DNA of 27,354 nt from JAADHY01 sp964428935. Its GTDB lineage: Bacteria > Planctomycetota > Planctomycetia > Planctomycetales > Planctomycetaceae. The stretch spans positions 1 to 27,354 of the forward strand of contig CAYSAG010000034.1 in the NCBI GenBank assembly GCA_964428935.1. Reading direction: 5' to 3'. The notes beneath the pieces were generated by a model. It worked only from the letters and a program-made list of their open reading frames with translations, was not told where the DNA came from and made no database searches. Positions 1-8,675 of this stretch are shown here, one piece after another. The position numbers and the translations under genes are program-made. Within the stretch, counting starts at the first letter, position 1. The number at the start of each line of letters is the position of its first letter.

Positions 1-1
1 C

Positions 2-622
2 GTCACACAGATTGAAATCAACACGCGGGCCGGGCAGACTTTTGCCAGCTCGCTGCGGTCGGTCTTGCGTCAGGACCCGGACGTGGTCATGGTGGGCGAG
101 ATTCGCGACTCGGAGACGGCCCACATTGCTTGCCAGGCGGCCAACACCGGCCACTTGGTGCTGTCGACCGTCCACGCCAACGACTCGGTGACCGCACTGT
201 TTCGCTTGCTCGACCTGGGCGTCGAACCGTACGCGTTGGCCACGGCACTGAACGCCGTGCTGGCTCAGCGGCTCGTCCGACGCCTCTGCCCGGACTGCAA
301 AGAGGCTTACCGGCCCAACCCGGACTTTCTGAGACGGGCGGGACTGCCGGCCGACCGAATTACGCACTTCTACCGGTGCCCGACCAACCGGGACCACGTC
401 TGTCCCACCTGTGGCGGCCTGGGCTACCGCGGACGAATCGGCGTGTTCGAACTGCTGACGATCAACGACCGCATTCGCGAACTGATTCGCGAGAAAGCGT
501 CGTTGTCGGTGATTCGGGCCGAGGCGCGCAAGAACGGCATGTTGTACATGCGAGAGGAAGGGCTTCGACTGGTGGTGCAGGGAATTACGTCGGTGGACGA
601 GCTGCTGCGGGTGGTTCGGTAG
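2..622 (+). CDS. GspE/PilB-family secretion or type IV pilus ATPase, C-terminal part
   Basis: This is the C-terminal 206 residues of a hexameric cytoplasmic ATPase that drives type II secretion or type IV pilus assembly. The gene starts before the window, and the frame is open from base 2. Seen: the lead-in TFASSLRSVLRQ, the Walker B stretch DPDVVMVGEIRD (about nt 74-109), the His-box region AHIACQAANTGHLVLSTVHAND, and a C-terminal zinc-type tetracysteine (CPDC about nt 289-300, CPTC about nt 403-414). It ends in the usual GRIGVFELL region. The tetracysteine is typical of GspE/PilB and absent from PilT. The Walker A loop lies outside the window. I cannot tell GspE from PilB without the N-terminus and neighbours. 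A CvpA-like gene begins 32 nt downstream on the same strand, so the two may be cotranscribed. Confidence 0.93.
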   Translation, partial: VTQIEINTRAGQTFASSLRSVLRQDPDVVMVGEIRDSETAHIACQAANTGHLVLSTVHANDSVTALFRLLDLGVEPYALATALNAVLAQRLVRRLCPDCKEAYRPNPDFLRRAGLPADRITHFYRCPTNRDHVCPTCGGLGYRGRIGVFELLTINDRIRELIREKASLSVIRAEARKNGMLYMREEGLRLVVQGITSVDELLRVVR

Positions 623-654
623 CGGGGGTCGAAGCGACGAAAGGTCGGCTTTCG

Positions 655-1353
655 ATGGTGGGTGCGATTGATTTTGTGCTCTTGGGAATTCTGGCCGTTG
701 TGACGTGGTGCGTCGCCGGGGAAGGAGCGTTTTCGGCGGCCATCACGTGCCTGTCGGTGCTGGTGGCCGGACTGGTGAGCATGAACTACTTCGAGCCGCT
801 GGCCAACCACTTGCCTACCACCGGCTTCTGGTACCGTTGGGCCGACACCGTGTGTCTGATTGGCCTGTTTACCGTGACGGTGACCGTGTTGCGGCTGGGA
901 AGCGAGCAACTGGCTCCCCGGTTCATTCGCATGCCCGTCCTGCCGTACGGGCTTTTGCGTTGGGGAGCCGCACTGCTGACCGGCTACGTGACCATGGCCT
1001 TCCTGCTGACGGCTTTGCACACCACGCCGTTGCCGCGGGAGTTTCTGGGCTTTCGTCCGGAACGCAACAACTTTTTCGACGTGGTGGCTCCCGACCGCCA
1101 ATGGCTCGGATTTACCCAGTACGTCTCGGAAAACTTTTTGCGAAAGGGCCGGACGGGCCACATTTTCGACGGACCACGCATTCGACTGGGCGACCCCAAC
1201 AATCCGTACCCCAACGAGATTTGGCCGTCGTTTCCGATTCGCTACGCCACACGGCGTGAGCTGCTCAGCGGCTCCGGCCAGGCGACCCCAACTTCGTCGT
1301 CCGGCCCACCGCGACGCCGACGGGTTCGCATTCGACCGGGCACAGGCTTTTGA
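655..1353 (+). CDS. CvpA-like membrane protein
   Basis: This is a 232-residue integral membrane protein. Four hydrophobic segments are visible at about residues 4-22, 24-44, 62-82 and 98-120, followed by a hydrophilic tail rich in Arg, Ser and Pro that ends near RRRRVRIRPGTGF. The opening MVGAIDFVLLGIL and the glycine-bearing second helix match the colicin V production (CvpA) family, whose members are linked to envelope homeostasis; the molecular role here is unknown. The start ATG at 655 is chosen because AAGG at 642-645 lies about 9 nt upstream and because a longer reading frame would run inside the ATPase gene. It follows the ATPase by 32 nt on the same strand. The family call rests on topology and general resemblance, so it is moderate. 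Confidence 0.7.
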   Translation: MVGAIDFVLLGILAVVTWCVAGEGAFSAAITCLSVLVAGLVSMNYFEPLANHLPTTGFWYRWADTVCLIGLFTVTVTVLRLGSEQLAPRFIRMPVLPYGLLRWGAALLTGYVTMAFLLTALHTTPLPREFLGFRPERNNFFDVVAPDRQWLGFTQYVSENFLRKGRTGHIFDGPRIRLGDPNNPYPNEIWPSFPIRYATRRELLSGSGQATPTSSSGPPRRRRVRIRPGTGF

Positions 1354-1813
1354 CCGGCGGAGCGGCTGGACCGATCGACGCCCTGCAGGACGGCCACGTT
1401 CCCGCTCAAACGTCGGTCCACACCGACAGACCGCATTCCGAAGCGACGATCCACCCAAGCCGACCGGTTTGTACGGATCGCTCGGTTGGCCTGAACAAGA
1501 AGCGCTCACCCTCACGTGGAGCAAGGATCCTGCTTGCTCCACAACCGAAAAGAACGTGACAAGTTACGGCGCTCAAGTCATGGGCGCACGTTGCAGCGCA
1601 TCTTGACGCGCAAAGACTGTACTCAAGGGCTCCGCCCTTGGTATCCGTGCCTGGACGCCGTTTGGAGTGCGGTGCTCCTGCACCGCTTTGGATCCAAAGC
1701 GGCAGAAGACTGCCGCACTCCAAAAGTTCGCCCAACGAAAGTGCGAACGTTGTCGACGTTTTTCGCCAAATGAGTGTCTAAAAGCCTAGACGACAGCACG
1801 AAAGGACCTGACC
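1354..1813 (+). other. Intergenic region between the CvpA-like gene and the arabinofuranosidase
   Basis: I see no credible gene here. The stretch contains a cluster of strong inverted repeats (1516-1724, listed separately). An AAAGGA ribosome-binding site at 1801-1806 serves the downstream gene. Open frames crossing it on either strand have no recognisable domains and follow the palindromes. Confidence 0.7.
1516..1724. repeat. Cluster of nested palindromes, REP-like dispersed repeat candidate
   Basis: Five inverted repeats lie within 209 bases. GTGGAGCAAG (1516-1525) pairs with CTTGCTCCAC (1533-1542). GCGCTCAAG (1569-1577) pairs with CTTGACGCGC (1602-1611) with one bulge. CAAGGGC/GCCCTTG forms a 7-bp stem with a 3-nt loop (1624-1640). 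TTTGGAGTGCGG (1661-1672) pairs exactly with CCGCACTCCAAA (1713-1724). Inside the last one, 1683-1702 is a perfect 20-bp palindrome centred on GGATCC. The final module resembles, from memory, short repeats scattered through planctomycete and verrucomicrobial genomes; this was not checked. The first stem could also act as a weak terminator for the CvpA-like gene, but no T-tract follows it. Confidence 0.75.
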
Positions 1814-4195
1814 ATGAATTGGCGACTCGTGACCAGAACCTTGTTTGCTGCGGGTGTCTGGACGACCGCGGCGCTGGCCGCCGAGGTGAACGCCGTGCCG
1901 AACGGTTCGTTCGAAACTGCGGCCGGTGGGCAGCCGGCTGGCTGGAGCACTCACACGTGGCAGGGAACGGCGAAGTTTTCCTACGCTCGGTTGGGCCGGA
2001 GCGGCCGGCGGTGTGTGCGAATTTCGTCGGAACGGGGAGCCGACGCGGCGTGGTTCGCCGTCGTTCCTGTCCAGCCGCACGCGGTCTACAAGCTTTCGGG
2101 TTGGGTCAAGACGGACGGGGTGCAGGTCCAAGGCGGACGCGGCGCGCTGCTGAACGTGCACGACGTCCAATCGGCTCGGACTCGAGCCCTGACCGGCACC
2201 AACGGTTGGACGTACCTGGAGGTCGTCTTCGACACGGGTGACCGTGACCGTGTGCAGGTCAATTGCCTGTTCGGCGGTTGGGGCTTGGCCACGGGAACCG
2301 CCTGGTACGACGACGTGCAGCTCACGCGGCTGGGCGGTTCGGACTGGAAGCCCCGCCTCCAGGTCGACCTGACCGCCCCCGCCGGCCCGGCCATTTCTCC
2401 GTACATTTACGGGCAGTTCATTGAGCATCTGGGACGCTGCATTTACGGCGGCATTTGGGCGGAAATGCTGGAGGACCGGAAGTTCTGGTTTCCGATTACA
2501 GACGAGTACCACCCGTACCAGGTGACGCGGCAAATGCCGCCGGACACGCCGTTTCCGGTGGTGGCTGCTTCGCCGTGGCAGGTGACCGGCCCTCGCGGCT
2601 CGGTTCGCATGGTTCGAAAAGACTCGTTCGTGGGCGAGCACACGCCGCTGGTCGCTGGCGGAAGCGGCATTCGGCAGAAAGACCTGGGCTTGGTCGCCGG
2701 AAAGGACTACGTCGGTTACGTGTGGCTGAAGGCGGTCGGCCGCCCGGCTCGAGTGCAGGTGACCCTGACCGGCGCGGACCGTCCCGCCGTCTTTCCGAAA
2801 GTCGGCACCGCGGACTACCAGAAGTACACGTTCCGTTTCTGCGTCGGCCGGAGCACAGACCGGGGCGAGCTGGAGATTCGCGTCGACGGTGCAGCCTGTC
2901 TGGTCGGCACCGTGTCGCTCATGCCCGCCGACAACGTGCAGGGAATGCGGGCCGACACGCTCGAACTGCTGAAAAAGCTGGGCGGAACGGTCTACCGCTG
3001 GCCCGGGGGCAATTTCGTCTCCGGCTACGACTGGCGCGACGGAATCGGTGACCGCGACCGACGTCCCCCTCGAAAGAACCCCGCTTGGACGGGCGTGGAA
3101 CACAACGACTTCGGGCTGGACGAGTTCTTGACCTTCTGCCGCCTGCTCGACACCGAACCGTACATTACGGTCAACAGTGGTTTGGGCGACGTGGAAATGG
3201 CCGTGCAGGAAGTGGAGTACGCCAACGGACCGGCCGACAGCCCAATGGGCCGGCTGCGGGCCAAGAACGGCCACCCCAAGCCGTACGGGGTGAAGTTCTG
3301 GAGCGTCGGAAACGAAATGTACGGCAACTGGCAGCTGGGCCACATGCCGCTGGAGGAGTACGTGCAGAAACACAACCGGTTCGCGGCGGCCATGCGAGCC
3401 AAGGACCCCAGCATTCGGCTGATTGCCGTCGGCCACGTCGGGCCGTGGTCGGAGGGCATGTTGACGCACTGTGCGGACCACATGGACTTGATTAGCGAGC
3501 ACTTCTACCGAAAAGGCCTGCCCGGACTGGTCCGCCACGTGCGCCAAATGGCCGACGCCGTCCGCCGCATTGCCGACGCTCACCGCCAGTACCGCCGAAC
3601 CATTCCCGCCTTGAAAGGCAAGAACATTCGAATTGCCTTGGACGAGTGGAACTACTGGTACGGGCCGTACGTGTTCGGCGAACTGGGAACTCGCTACTTC
3701 CTGAAGGACGCGCTGGGCGTCGCGGCCGCGCTGCACGAAATGGCTCGCAACAGCGACCTGTACTACATGGCCAACTACGCGCAGACGGTGAACGTCATTG
3801 GCTGCATCAAGACGACCAAAACGGCTGCGACGTTCGCCGCCACCGCTTTGCCCCTGTTGGTCTACCGTCACCACTTCGGTCAGTTGCCGGTGAAGGTCGA
3901 GGCGGACTCGCCGTTGGACGTGGCTGCCGCACTGACCGCCGACGGAAAGACGCTGACCGTCGGCGTGGTCAACCCGCTTCAGCAGCGGCTGCAGCTTCCG
4001 TTGTCGGTCCGGGGAGGCAAACTGAAGAAAGGCGGCCGGCGCTGGCAAGTCGTCGGCGACGACCCCTTGGCCTACAACGAACCCGGCCAGCCACCTCGGG
4101 TGCGAATTGAAGAAGCCGCCGTCGAGAGGGCGGAAGTGTTGACGGTGGAGCCTTGCAGTGTCACGCTGTTCGCTCTGCCGCTGGCGACCCGCTGA
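1814..4195 (+). CDS. Secreted alpha-L-arabinofuranosidase (GH51-like) with N-terminal carbohydrate-binding domain
   Basis: This 793-residue glycosidase is predicted to release terminal alpha-L-arabinofuranosyl groups from arabinan or arabinoxylan outside the cytoplasm. Residues 1-23 form a signal peptide with an ALAAEV cleavage area. Residues about 25-178 look like a CBM4/9-type beta-sandwich (NGSFETAAGG-PAGWS at its start, AWYDDVQLTRL at its end). The catalytic part begins with ISPYIYGQFIEHLGRCIYGGIW. The acid/base is most likely Glu501 in FWSVGNEMYG and the nucleophile Glu611 in ALDEWNYWYG; these are the two GH51 signature positions. The C-terminus is the usual beta domain, ending in VTLFALPL. 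The start is supported by AAAGGA at 1801-1806. Ile is almost always ATT and the gene contains no GATC, in contrast to flagellin. Exact substrate is inferred from the family. Confidence 0.92.
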   Translation: MNWRLVTRTLFAAGVWTTAALAAEVNAVPNGSFETAAGGQPAGWSTHTWQGTAKFSYARLGRSGRRCVRISSERGADAAWFAVVPVQPHAVYKLSGWVKTDGVQVQGGRGALLNVHDVQSARTRALTGTNGWTYLEVVFDTGDRDRVQVNCLFGGWGLATGTAWYDDVQLTRLGGSDWKPRLQVDLTAPAGPAISPYIYGQFIEHLGRCIYGGIWAEMLEDRKFWFPITDEYHPYQVTRQMPPDTPFPVVAASPWQVTGPRGSVRMVRKDSFVGEHTPLVAGGSGIRQKDLGLVAGKDYVGYVWLKAVGRPARVQVTLTGADRPAVFPKVGTADYQKYTFRFCVGRSTDRGELEIRVDGAACLVGTVSLMPADNVQGMRADTLELLKKLGGTVYRWPGGNFVSGYDWRDGIGDRDRRPPRKNPAWTGVEHNDFGLDEFLTFCRLLDTEPYITVNSGLGDVEMAVQEVEYANGPADSPMGRLRAKNGHPKPYGVKFWSVGNEMYGNWQLGHMPLEEYVQKHNRFAAAMRAKDPSIRLIAVGHVGPWSEGMLTHCADHMDLISEHFYRKGLPGLVRHVRQMADAVRRIADAHRQYRRTIPALKGKNIRIALDEWNYWYGPYVFGELGTRYFLKDALGVAAALHEMARNSDLYYMANYAQTVNVIGCIKTTKTAATFAATALPLLVYRHHFGQLPVKVEADSPLDVAAALTADGKTLTVGVVNPLQQRLQLPLSVRGGKLKKGGRRWQVVGDDPLAYNEPGQPPRVRIEEAAVERAEVLTVEPCSVTLFALPLATR

Positions 4196-4501
4196 CCGAG
4201 GGGCCCGCGACTCGTCGGTTCGAACCTCGGGTTCCAAGAACACGCGGGGCACCCGACAGGCGTGACGGTGTCGACCGCAAGTCGTCGCGGGCGCGAACCG
4301 GAGTCGGTTTGAACAGCGGCCGTTCTTTTGCCGCCTGAGCTTTGGAAGCGACTGCGGCGGTGAGCCGGCACGCGCCGGACCGAGCTCGGGTCCGAAAACG
4401 CTGCGGGCTCGGCGGTCGTTTGCTGCGCGCGTCCGGCTCCAAAACAAGAACGAGGCAGCGTGGTGGAGTTGGTCAGCAGTCGAAAGGAACAAAGGAAGCC
4501 A
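4196..4501 (+). other. Intergenic region between arabinofuranosidase and class II aldolase
   Basis: No gene is supported here. A short GAACC/GGTTC inverted repeat with a 3-nt loop occurs near 4219-4231, too weak to call a terminator. A purine-rich stretch, GAAAGGAACAAAGGAAG (about 4482-4498), provides the ribosome-binding site of the next gene. Confidence 0.6.
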
Positions 4502-5263
4502 ATGAACGAGGCACTGACGGGTGACCCGTTGACCGAATTGATTGTCTTGTCACAGCGGCTGGGTGAGCCAGCGCTGGACCTGGTCATTCTGGGCGAGGGC
4601 AACACGTCGGTTCGGGCCGACGAGGAGTCGTTTTGGGTCAAAGCGTCGGGCACTCAACTGGCGACCGCCGACCGCGACACGTTCGTCCGCGTCGCGGCCA
4701 AGCCGGTGCTCGGCGCGTTGGACGGAGCGGACTTGTCGGACGAACAGATTCGAAGTCTGTTGCAGCAGGCGACGCTGGAAGGGCGACGAGCACCGTCCAT
4801 TGAGACCTTCTTGCACGCTCTTTGCCTGCAGCTGGACGGAGTCCGCTTCGTCGCCCACACTCACCCGACCGACGCCTTGGCGCTGTTGTGCAGCCGGAAG
4901 AGCCGTGAGCTTTTCACGGGTTCGCTCTTCCCGGACCAAATCGTTCTGCTCGGTTCCGCTCCCGTCTACGTGCCGTACGCCGACCCCGGCCTGCCGCTGG
5001 CCCGAGCCGTCCGGCGGCATTTGGAACGCTACTTGGAACAGCGTCAGCGCGTGCCGCGGGTCGTGCTGTTGGAGAACCACGGAGTCCTTGCCTTGGGGGC
5101 GACGGCCACCGAAGCCCTGAACATTACACTCATGCTCGTGAAGACCTGTCGGATTCTGGCGGGGACTTTGGTGGGAGACGGTCCGCGGTTCTTGTCGCCG
5201 GAGCAGGTGGCGCGAATCGACACGAGGCCGGACGAACAGGAACGGCGCCGGTCGCTGAAGTAG
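4502..5263 (+). CDS. Class II aldolase/adducin family protein
   Basis: This is a 253-residue zinc-dependent aldolase-like enzyme of the fuculose/rhamnulose/ribulose-phosphate family. Seen: the phosphate and substrate loops EGNTSVR (residues 32-38) and KASGT (47-51), the catalytic acid in PSIETFLHA (Glu101), and zinc ligands His119 and His121 in HTHPT and His193 in ENHGV. All core residues are present. The specificity (L-fuculose 1-phosphate, L-rhamnulose 1-phosphate or another sugar phosphate) cannot be read from the sequence. ATG 4502 is preferred over the upstream in-frame GTG at 4460 because AAAGGAAG lies just before it. The gene stands alone: no sugar kinase, isomerase or microcompartment gene adjoins it. 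It converges on fliS. Confidence 0.88.
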   Translation: MNEALTGDPLTELIVLSQRLGEPALDLVILGEGNTSVRADEESFWVKASGTQLATADRDTFVRVAAKPVLGALDGADLSDEQIRSLLQQATLEGRRAPSIETFLHALCLQLDGVRFVAHTHPTDALALLCSRKSRELFTGSLFPDQIVLLGSAPVYVPYADPGLPLARAVRRHLERYLEQRQRVPRVVLLENHGVLALGATATEALNITLMLVKTCRILAGTLVGDGPRFLSPEQVARIDTRPDEQERRRSLK

Positions 5264-5305
5264 CGGGCGGCTCGGACGACGTCGCGTTCGTGCGCCCAGC
5301 GGGTT

Positions 5306-5332
5306 GCCGGACGGAGCCGACCGCCGTCTGGC
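5306..5332. terminator. Candidate bidirectional terminator hairpin between aldolase and fliS
   Basis: GCCGGACGG (5306-5314) pairs with CCGTCTGGC (5324-5332), nine pairs including one G-T, with a 9-nt loop. It lies in the 73-nt gap between the convergent stop codons. No T-run flanks it, so the call rests on position and stem only. Confidence 0.35.
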
Positions 5333-5336
5333 CGGC

Positions 5337-5756
5337 TCACCCGACCCACGAGCGTTCTCCGGACACGCTCGCCGGGACGGGCCGTTCTTGCCGCAACCGC
5401 TCAATCAACCGGTTCCACGTGTCCAAGTGCATTTCGAGAATCTTCAGGGCGTTGCGCACTCGGACGGGGTCGTGGTACAAGTCGGCTTCGACCAGTTGCC
5501 GGTGGACGAACAGGAACAGAGCCTGCAGCCGGTCGACAAGCTCCGGCCACTTCTCGCGGTCCATTCCGGCAACCAGTTCGTTCACGCAGTCGCGGGCCGA
5601 ACAGAGCGCGAAGTAGGACGTCTCGTAGTCCCGCTCTTGCAACGCCACCTCGGCCCGTTTGGCGTGCCGAATGGCCGCCTCGACCACCATTCGGTGCAGT
5701 TCGTAAGGCGGAGCGGTTTCGACTTGCGACTTCAAGTACTCTTGGGTTGCGTCCAT
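5337..5756 (-). CDS. fliS: Flagellar export chaperone FliS
   Basis: This is a 139-residue, all-helical protein matching FliS, the cytosolic chaperone that binds the C-terminal disordered part of flagellin and delivers it to the export apparatus. Typical features are the N-terminal YLKSQVETAPPYELHRMVVEAAIRHA, the middle RDCVNELVAGMDRE segment, and the C-terminal ILEMHLDTWNRLIERL helix. The start is ambiguous: ATG at 5756 is used, but GTG at 5762 is also in frame and lies closer to AGGAC upstream. The gene is 183 nt downstream of fliD on the same strand, the common fliD-fliS order, with flagellin further upstream. The C-terminal tail after RQERPVP is not conserved. Confidence 0.88.
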   Translation of the reverse strand: MDATQEYLKSQVETAPPYELHRMVVEAAIRHAKRAEVALQERDYETSYFALCSARDCVNELVAGMDREKWPELVDRLQALFLFVHRQLVEADLYHDPVRVRNALKILEMHLDTWNRLIERLRQERPVPASVSGERSWVG

Positions 5757-5939
5757 GGTCACGACGTCCTGACTGAAAGTGAGGCTCGACCGGCTGGTCG
5801 TGCTTGCGAAGTTTGCGCCGACGGGCCGCTCGACTCATGACGTCCGTCGTCGCCGGCCGGCGTCGAGCCGTCGCTGTTCGGTCCGGCTGGAACCGGGACC
5901 GCGCGGCTCGGGAAACCGACGGCCGACCGCGCCGACGAC

Positions 5940-8675
5940 TCACCGCCGCGGCCGGGCGGCTCGCATGCTCTGCAAGTACTGGTTCAGTTGCGTCAGCGCT
6001 TGCTGCTGGTCCTGGAGGGCTCCCAAGGCCTGCTCCATGGCAATGAACTGTCGCAGCAGCCGTTCACGCTCCCGCTCCAGAATGGCCTCCAGGTCGTCGA
6101 TGCGTCCGTTCAATGAATCAATCGACTCTTGCAGCGAGTTTTCCTGAAGAGCGAACGCGCCGGTCGTGACGTCGGTCAAAGATTCGACCGCGGACAGCAT
6201 TTGCTTGGCAAAACCGTTACTTTCGTTACGGAAGAACTGGGCAACGGCGTCGAAGTCTGTGTCGAGCACTTCGTTCAGTCGCTCGGTGTCCAGCTTCAAC
6301 GTCCCGTCGCTTCGGACGGTTACGCCCAGGTCGGCCAAGGACCGCACGCTGCCGCCGCCCAGCACCTGCCGGCTCAAGGCCGCTTCCAACCGCGACGTGA
6401 CTCGCAGCACGAACGTCGAGCCTTGCAGCGGACCGCGCTCGTTCGTTTCGGGGTCGAACTTGGTCAAGTCGCCGACGGTGCGACGGAACGCGTTGTAGCG
6501 GTCGACGAAGGTTTGCAGAGCGTCCTGGACTGCGCTGGTGTCGCGACGGACGTCGACGGTGACCGGTGAACTGGACGCTCGCAGAACCTGCACGTCCATG
6601 CCAGACAACACGTCGTTGAAGGTGTTCGTGGACGACGTGAAGAGGTAGCCGGACTCGCCACCCACGCGCAGCAACGCGTTGCGTCCTTCGGCCGTCACGG
6701 AAAAGTCCAGCGGCGTTCCGTCCGCCAGGACTGCGAACCGGCCGTCCAGCCCGGTCTGTTTCGACCGAAGCACCAACCGGTACGGGTTGACAGCCGAGCC
6801 GGTGTTGATGACCGACGCCACCACTCCCGCTCCGCTGTCGTTGATTTTCTGGGCGACGTCGCGGAGGGTGTCGTCGGAGTCGACCGTGACGACGGTCGCT
6901 TTCCGGCTGACGATTCGTTGTTGGCCGCCGCTGGACTGGGCCTGCCCCAGCAGTCGCAAGTCGGCGGCCGTCGTGCTGTCCACTTCGTCCACGCGCAGAG
7001 TGCCGGTGCCACCGGCCTCGTCAATCAAGACGATTCCGTCGCCCGTTTCGTTCAGCTCGGCTCGCACCGCCACCCTGGTGGTCGAGTTCAGCCGGAGCAG
7101 GACGTCGCCAATCGTTTTGACGGCGCTGCTGAAGTAGACGGTCTCCTGGTTGCCGGCCGAATCGGTAATCAGAATCGAGCCTTCGGCCACCGGGCCGCCG
7201 TCCGGCGCGTAGTCGGCCAGCGACGTCGCCTCGCTCACCTGCTGCCAGTGCAGCGGCCCGGAGCGAACCGAGTCTTGGGCCGCGTTGACCGCAATGCCCA
7301 GTTCGGTCGCCAGCGTGCTGCCGCCGACGTCCGCAATGACCAAGTTCGACGCGGTGCTGCCCGAGGTGTCGAGAATCTCGATGCCCAGCCCCGAGTCGTC
7401 GATTCGAGCTTCCAACTGCAGCTTGACGCCGCTCGCACTGCGAGCCGTGTTGATGGCGTACAGCACTTCGTCCAACGACTCGGCTCCGCTCAAGTCCACG
7501 ACGGCCGTCGTTCCGGTTCGGTCGGTCAGCGAGAGTTGCCCGAGCTGAGTAATGCCGCGACCGCCGCGAAGGTTTCGCAACAAGACCGAGCTCATTCCGG
7601 CCAGCAGCGGCCGACCGTTCAGGACGCCGCCGGAGGAGCTGACGTCCAGACCGAGCTGCCGGACGACCGACGAGCCGTTGACGTCCTGCACCGACAGCGT
7701 GCCGGTTCCCGCGGTGTGGTCGACCAGTTGGAAGTGTCCGTCGACCAAGGAGGCCGTCACCTTGCCGCCGTTGTCGGCGTGGTTGTTGATGGCGTCGAGC
7801 ACGTCGCCGACGGTCCGCGCGTCGTCCAGCGAGACGTCCAAGGCCGTGCCGTCGGCGAGGGTGATTCGCATGTCCGGCGCACCGGGAATGCGGAACAGTC
7901 CGTTGCCGTCGTTGATGTGGTCCAACGAGAACTCGGCGGTGAGACGAAAGACCGAGGTCCCTTCCAACACGTCGCCCGACGTCGTGCCGGCCAGCCCCAG
8001 GTCTTCGGCGGCGTGCCCGGAGACGTCGGCGACGGACAGCGAACCGCTGGCCGAGCCGGATCTGTCGACCAGCACCAAGCGGTCGCCGTCGGTCAGCGCT
8101 CGCACCTGAACCTGGGTGTTGGAGTTGATGGCTTGCAAGACGTCGTCCACGGTGTAGGCGTTCGTGAGGTCGATGTCGGCCGACTGCCCGCTTCGGTCGG
8201 TAATGCGAATGATTCCCCGACGCACGCCGGCTCCGCCGTTGAGCAGGTCCAGGCTGGTGGGCCGTTTGAGGAAGCCGGTGGTGGTGAGGGTGAGCGTTCC
8301 GGCGCCGACCGGCGTTTGGTCTGCGTCGGCCACTCCCACCGAAACCAGCTCGTGTGTCCCGGCCGTCTGTACGGCCTGGAAGCTGTACTGTCCGGGAGCG
8401 GTGCCGCTGCCGGCCGTGACGCGGAGCACGGACGGGTCGGAGACGTTGACCGTGAGCGACTGGAACGTGTCGGCTCGGTCCAGGTCTTGCAGAGCCGTCG
8501 AGAGCGAAAGAACGTTGGCCTCGAGAGTCTGAACCGCCTGGTTTTCCTGCTGAAACAGGGACACTCGGTCCTGCAGCCGTTCGACCGTTCCGCGCCGAGC
8601 TTGAATCAGAGCGTCGACGAGCCCGGCAATGTCGATGCCGCTGATCAGACCGACACCTGTGGTAATCGTCGACAT
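5940..8675 (-). CDS. fliD: Flagellar filament cap protein FliD, enlarged by repeated flagellin-IN domains
   Basis: At 911 residues this is far longer than the usual 450-650 for the filament-capping protein, which sits at the growing tip and folds incoming flagellin. Residues 1-100 form the FliD N-domain (MSTITTGVGLISGIDI, then coiled coil). About residues 153-228, 267-343, 380-461 and 499-577 are four copies of a flagellin-IN-like module (ITD-SG-Asp-Leu, then DVL-AIN, then LVD--G--TLSV-DV, then LGL). A fifth, standard copy is at about 596-665. The C-domain (about 690-911) ends in a long coiled coil, SLNGRIDDLEAILERERERL. The start matches the conserved N-terminus; the ribosome-binding site is weak (AGAG directly before ATG). 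It lies between flagellin and fliS. Confidence 0.93.
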   Translation of the reverse strand: MSTITTGVGLISGIDIAGLVDALIQARRGTVERLQDRVSLFQQENQAVQTLEANVLSLSTALQDLDRADTFQSLTVNVSDPSVLRVTAGSGTAPGQYSFQAVQTAGTHELVSVGVADADQTPVGAGTLTLTTTGFLKRPTSLDLLNGGAGVRRGIIRITDRSGQSADIDLTNAYTVDDVLQAINSNTQVQVRALTDGDRLVLVDRSGSASGSLSVADVSGHAAEDLGLAGTTSGDVLEGTSVFRLTAEFSLDHINDGNGLFRIPGAPDMRITLADGTALDVSLDDARTVGDVLDAINNHADNGGKVTASLVDGHFQLVDHTAGTGTLSVQDVNGSSVVRQLGLDVSSSGGVLNGRPLLAGMSSVLLRNLRGGRGITQLGQLSLTDRTGTTAVVDLSGAESLDEVLYAINTARSASGVKLQLEARIDDSGLGIEILDTSGSTASNLVIADVGGSTLATELGIAVNAAQDSVRSGPLHWQQVSEATSLADYAPDGGPVAEGSILITDSAGNQETVYFSSAVKTIGDVLLRLNSTTRVAVRAELNETGDGIVLIDEAGGTGTLRVDEVDSTTAADLRLLGQAQSSGGQQRIVSRKATVVTVDSDDTLRDVAQKINDSGAGVVASVINTGSAVNPYRLVLRSKQTGLDGRFAVLADGTPLDFSVTAEGRNALLRVGGESGYLFTSSTNTFNDVLSGMDVQVLRASSSPVTVDVRRDTSAVQDALQTFVDRYNAFRRTVGDLTKFDPETNERGPLQGSTFVLRVTSRLEAALSRQVLGGGSVRSLADLGVTVRSDGTLKLDTERLNEVLDTDFDAVAQFFRNESNGFAKQMLSAVESLTDVTTGAFALQENSLQESIDSLNGRIDDLEAILERERERLLRQFIAMEQALGALQDQQQALTQLNQYLQSMRAARPRR

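Noticed and set aside
4214..4232. GGTTCGAACC, resembling the T-arm of a tRNA
   Set aside because: The flanking bases do not form the five-pair T stem, and no acceptor or anticodon arm can be built around it on either strand.
1778..4492. Long minus-strand open frame (904 codons) opposite the arabinofuranosidase
   Set aside because: It mirrors the real gene, has no recognisable domain and is rich in His, Arg and Gln as antisense frames here are. The plus strand has signal peptide, catalytic motifs and ribosome-binding site.
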